A DNA stretch of 5,323 nucleotides from Phycisphaerae bacterium. GTDB lineage: Bacteria > Planctomycetota > Phycisphaerae > Sedimentisphaerales > Anaerobacaceae. The notes below the pieces were generated by a model that had not been told where the DNA came from, searched no databases, and worked only from the letters and a program-made list of their open reading frames with translations. Location: the NCBI GenBank assembly GCA_030609625.1, contig JAUWBX010000197.1, positions 1-5,323 of the forward strand, written 5' to 3'. Each line of letters starts with the position of its first letter. Position 1 is the first letter of the stretch. The translations under genes were made by a program, and so were the position numbers. This document shows, piece by piece, positions 5,138-5,323 of the stretch.

Positions 5138-5323
5138 TCAATTACTCGGCAGGCCATCCAGGTTCTTTTTGACTTGCTCGGCACAGAAACTGGCCGGATA
5201 CAAATTGAGAAAGCTCTCTAAAGTTGCTCTGGCATCCGCTAAATACTTTTTCTTCTGCTCTGAATTCGACTCACCCTGATACAGACCAATCTTCAAAAGA
5301 CCTAATTCGTACAACGCTAACAT
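5138..5323 (-). CDS. C-terminal end of a probable TPR protein (N-terminus off the right edge)
   Basis: Sixty-one residues are visible, ending in DGLPSN and a TGA stop at 5140-5138. The segment ALYELGLLKIGLY, a charged linker (GESNSEQKKK), and YLADARATLESFLNLYPASFCAEQV resemble the last tetratricopeptide helix pairs, with the typical small residues (A, L, Y, P) and the closing YP turn. TPR domains bind other proteins; BamD-like lipoproteins and tol/pal-type accessory proteins end this way, but the fragment is too short to decide. The Met codon at the extreme edge is probably internal, since the fragment begins inside a helix. It lies upstream of the GGDEF gene on the same strand, 244 bases away. 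Confidence 0.65.
   Translation of the reverse strand: MLALYELGLLKIGLYQGESNSEQKKKYLADARATLESFLNLYPASFCAEQVKKNLDGLPSN

Overview
The window looks like a chromosomal piece from a bacterium of the Planctomycetes, probably of the Phycisphaerae/Sedimentisphaerales type. This is inferred, with moderate confidence, from three things: a roughly 90-bp intergenic repeat whose minus-strand translation reads NKPNF-K-MNVN-DY, a pattern I associate from memory with genomes of that group; long repeat-rich intergenic DNA; and a HEAT-repeat, GGDEF and TPR gene content. No rRNA, tRNA or marker gene is present to prove the affiliation.

Layout. (1) Positions 1-581, minus strand: N-terminal 193 residues of a HEAT-repeat protein that runs off the left edge, with a good sigma70-type promoter at 639-667. 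(2) Positions 702-1030: intergenic repeat island with six copies of TTGGGTTTG, mostly 90-91 bp apart. (3) Positions 1030-1860: about 830 bp without a credible gene, holding CTAAAGTG repeats, a 7-bp tandem repeat, several hairpins and a perfect 10-bp-arm inverted repeat. (4) Positions 1863-3643: a short integron-type gene-cassette array read on the plus strand. A TTGACA/TATTTT promoter candidate and two degenerate attC-like sites come first. They are followed by a 293-residue unknown ORF ending inside a 57-bp attC site, then a CGGC-domain metal-binding protein gene followed by a 64-bp attC site. (5) Positions 3760-4893, minus strand: a diguanylate cyclase with a degenerate receiver-like domain. 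(6) Positions 5138-5323, minus strand: the C-terminal end of a probable TPR protein that runs off the right edge.

The most notable content is the cassette array. Both well-formed attC sites have the same orientation (GTT core box on the right). Both fold into long stems whose unpaired bases all lie in the left half, which is the known attC architecture. No integron integrase is visible, so within this window it is an integrase-less attC cluster (SALIN-like); an integrase may lie outside.

The genes do not form one pathway. The HEAT, GGDEF and TPR genes look like host-lineage genes on the minus strand. The two plus-strand genes look like mobile cargo inserted between them, and cassette 2 converges on the diguanylate cyclase gene.
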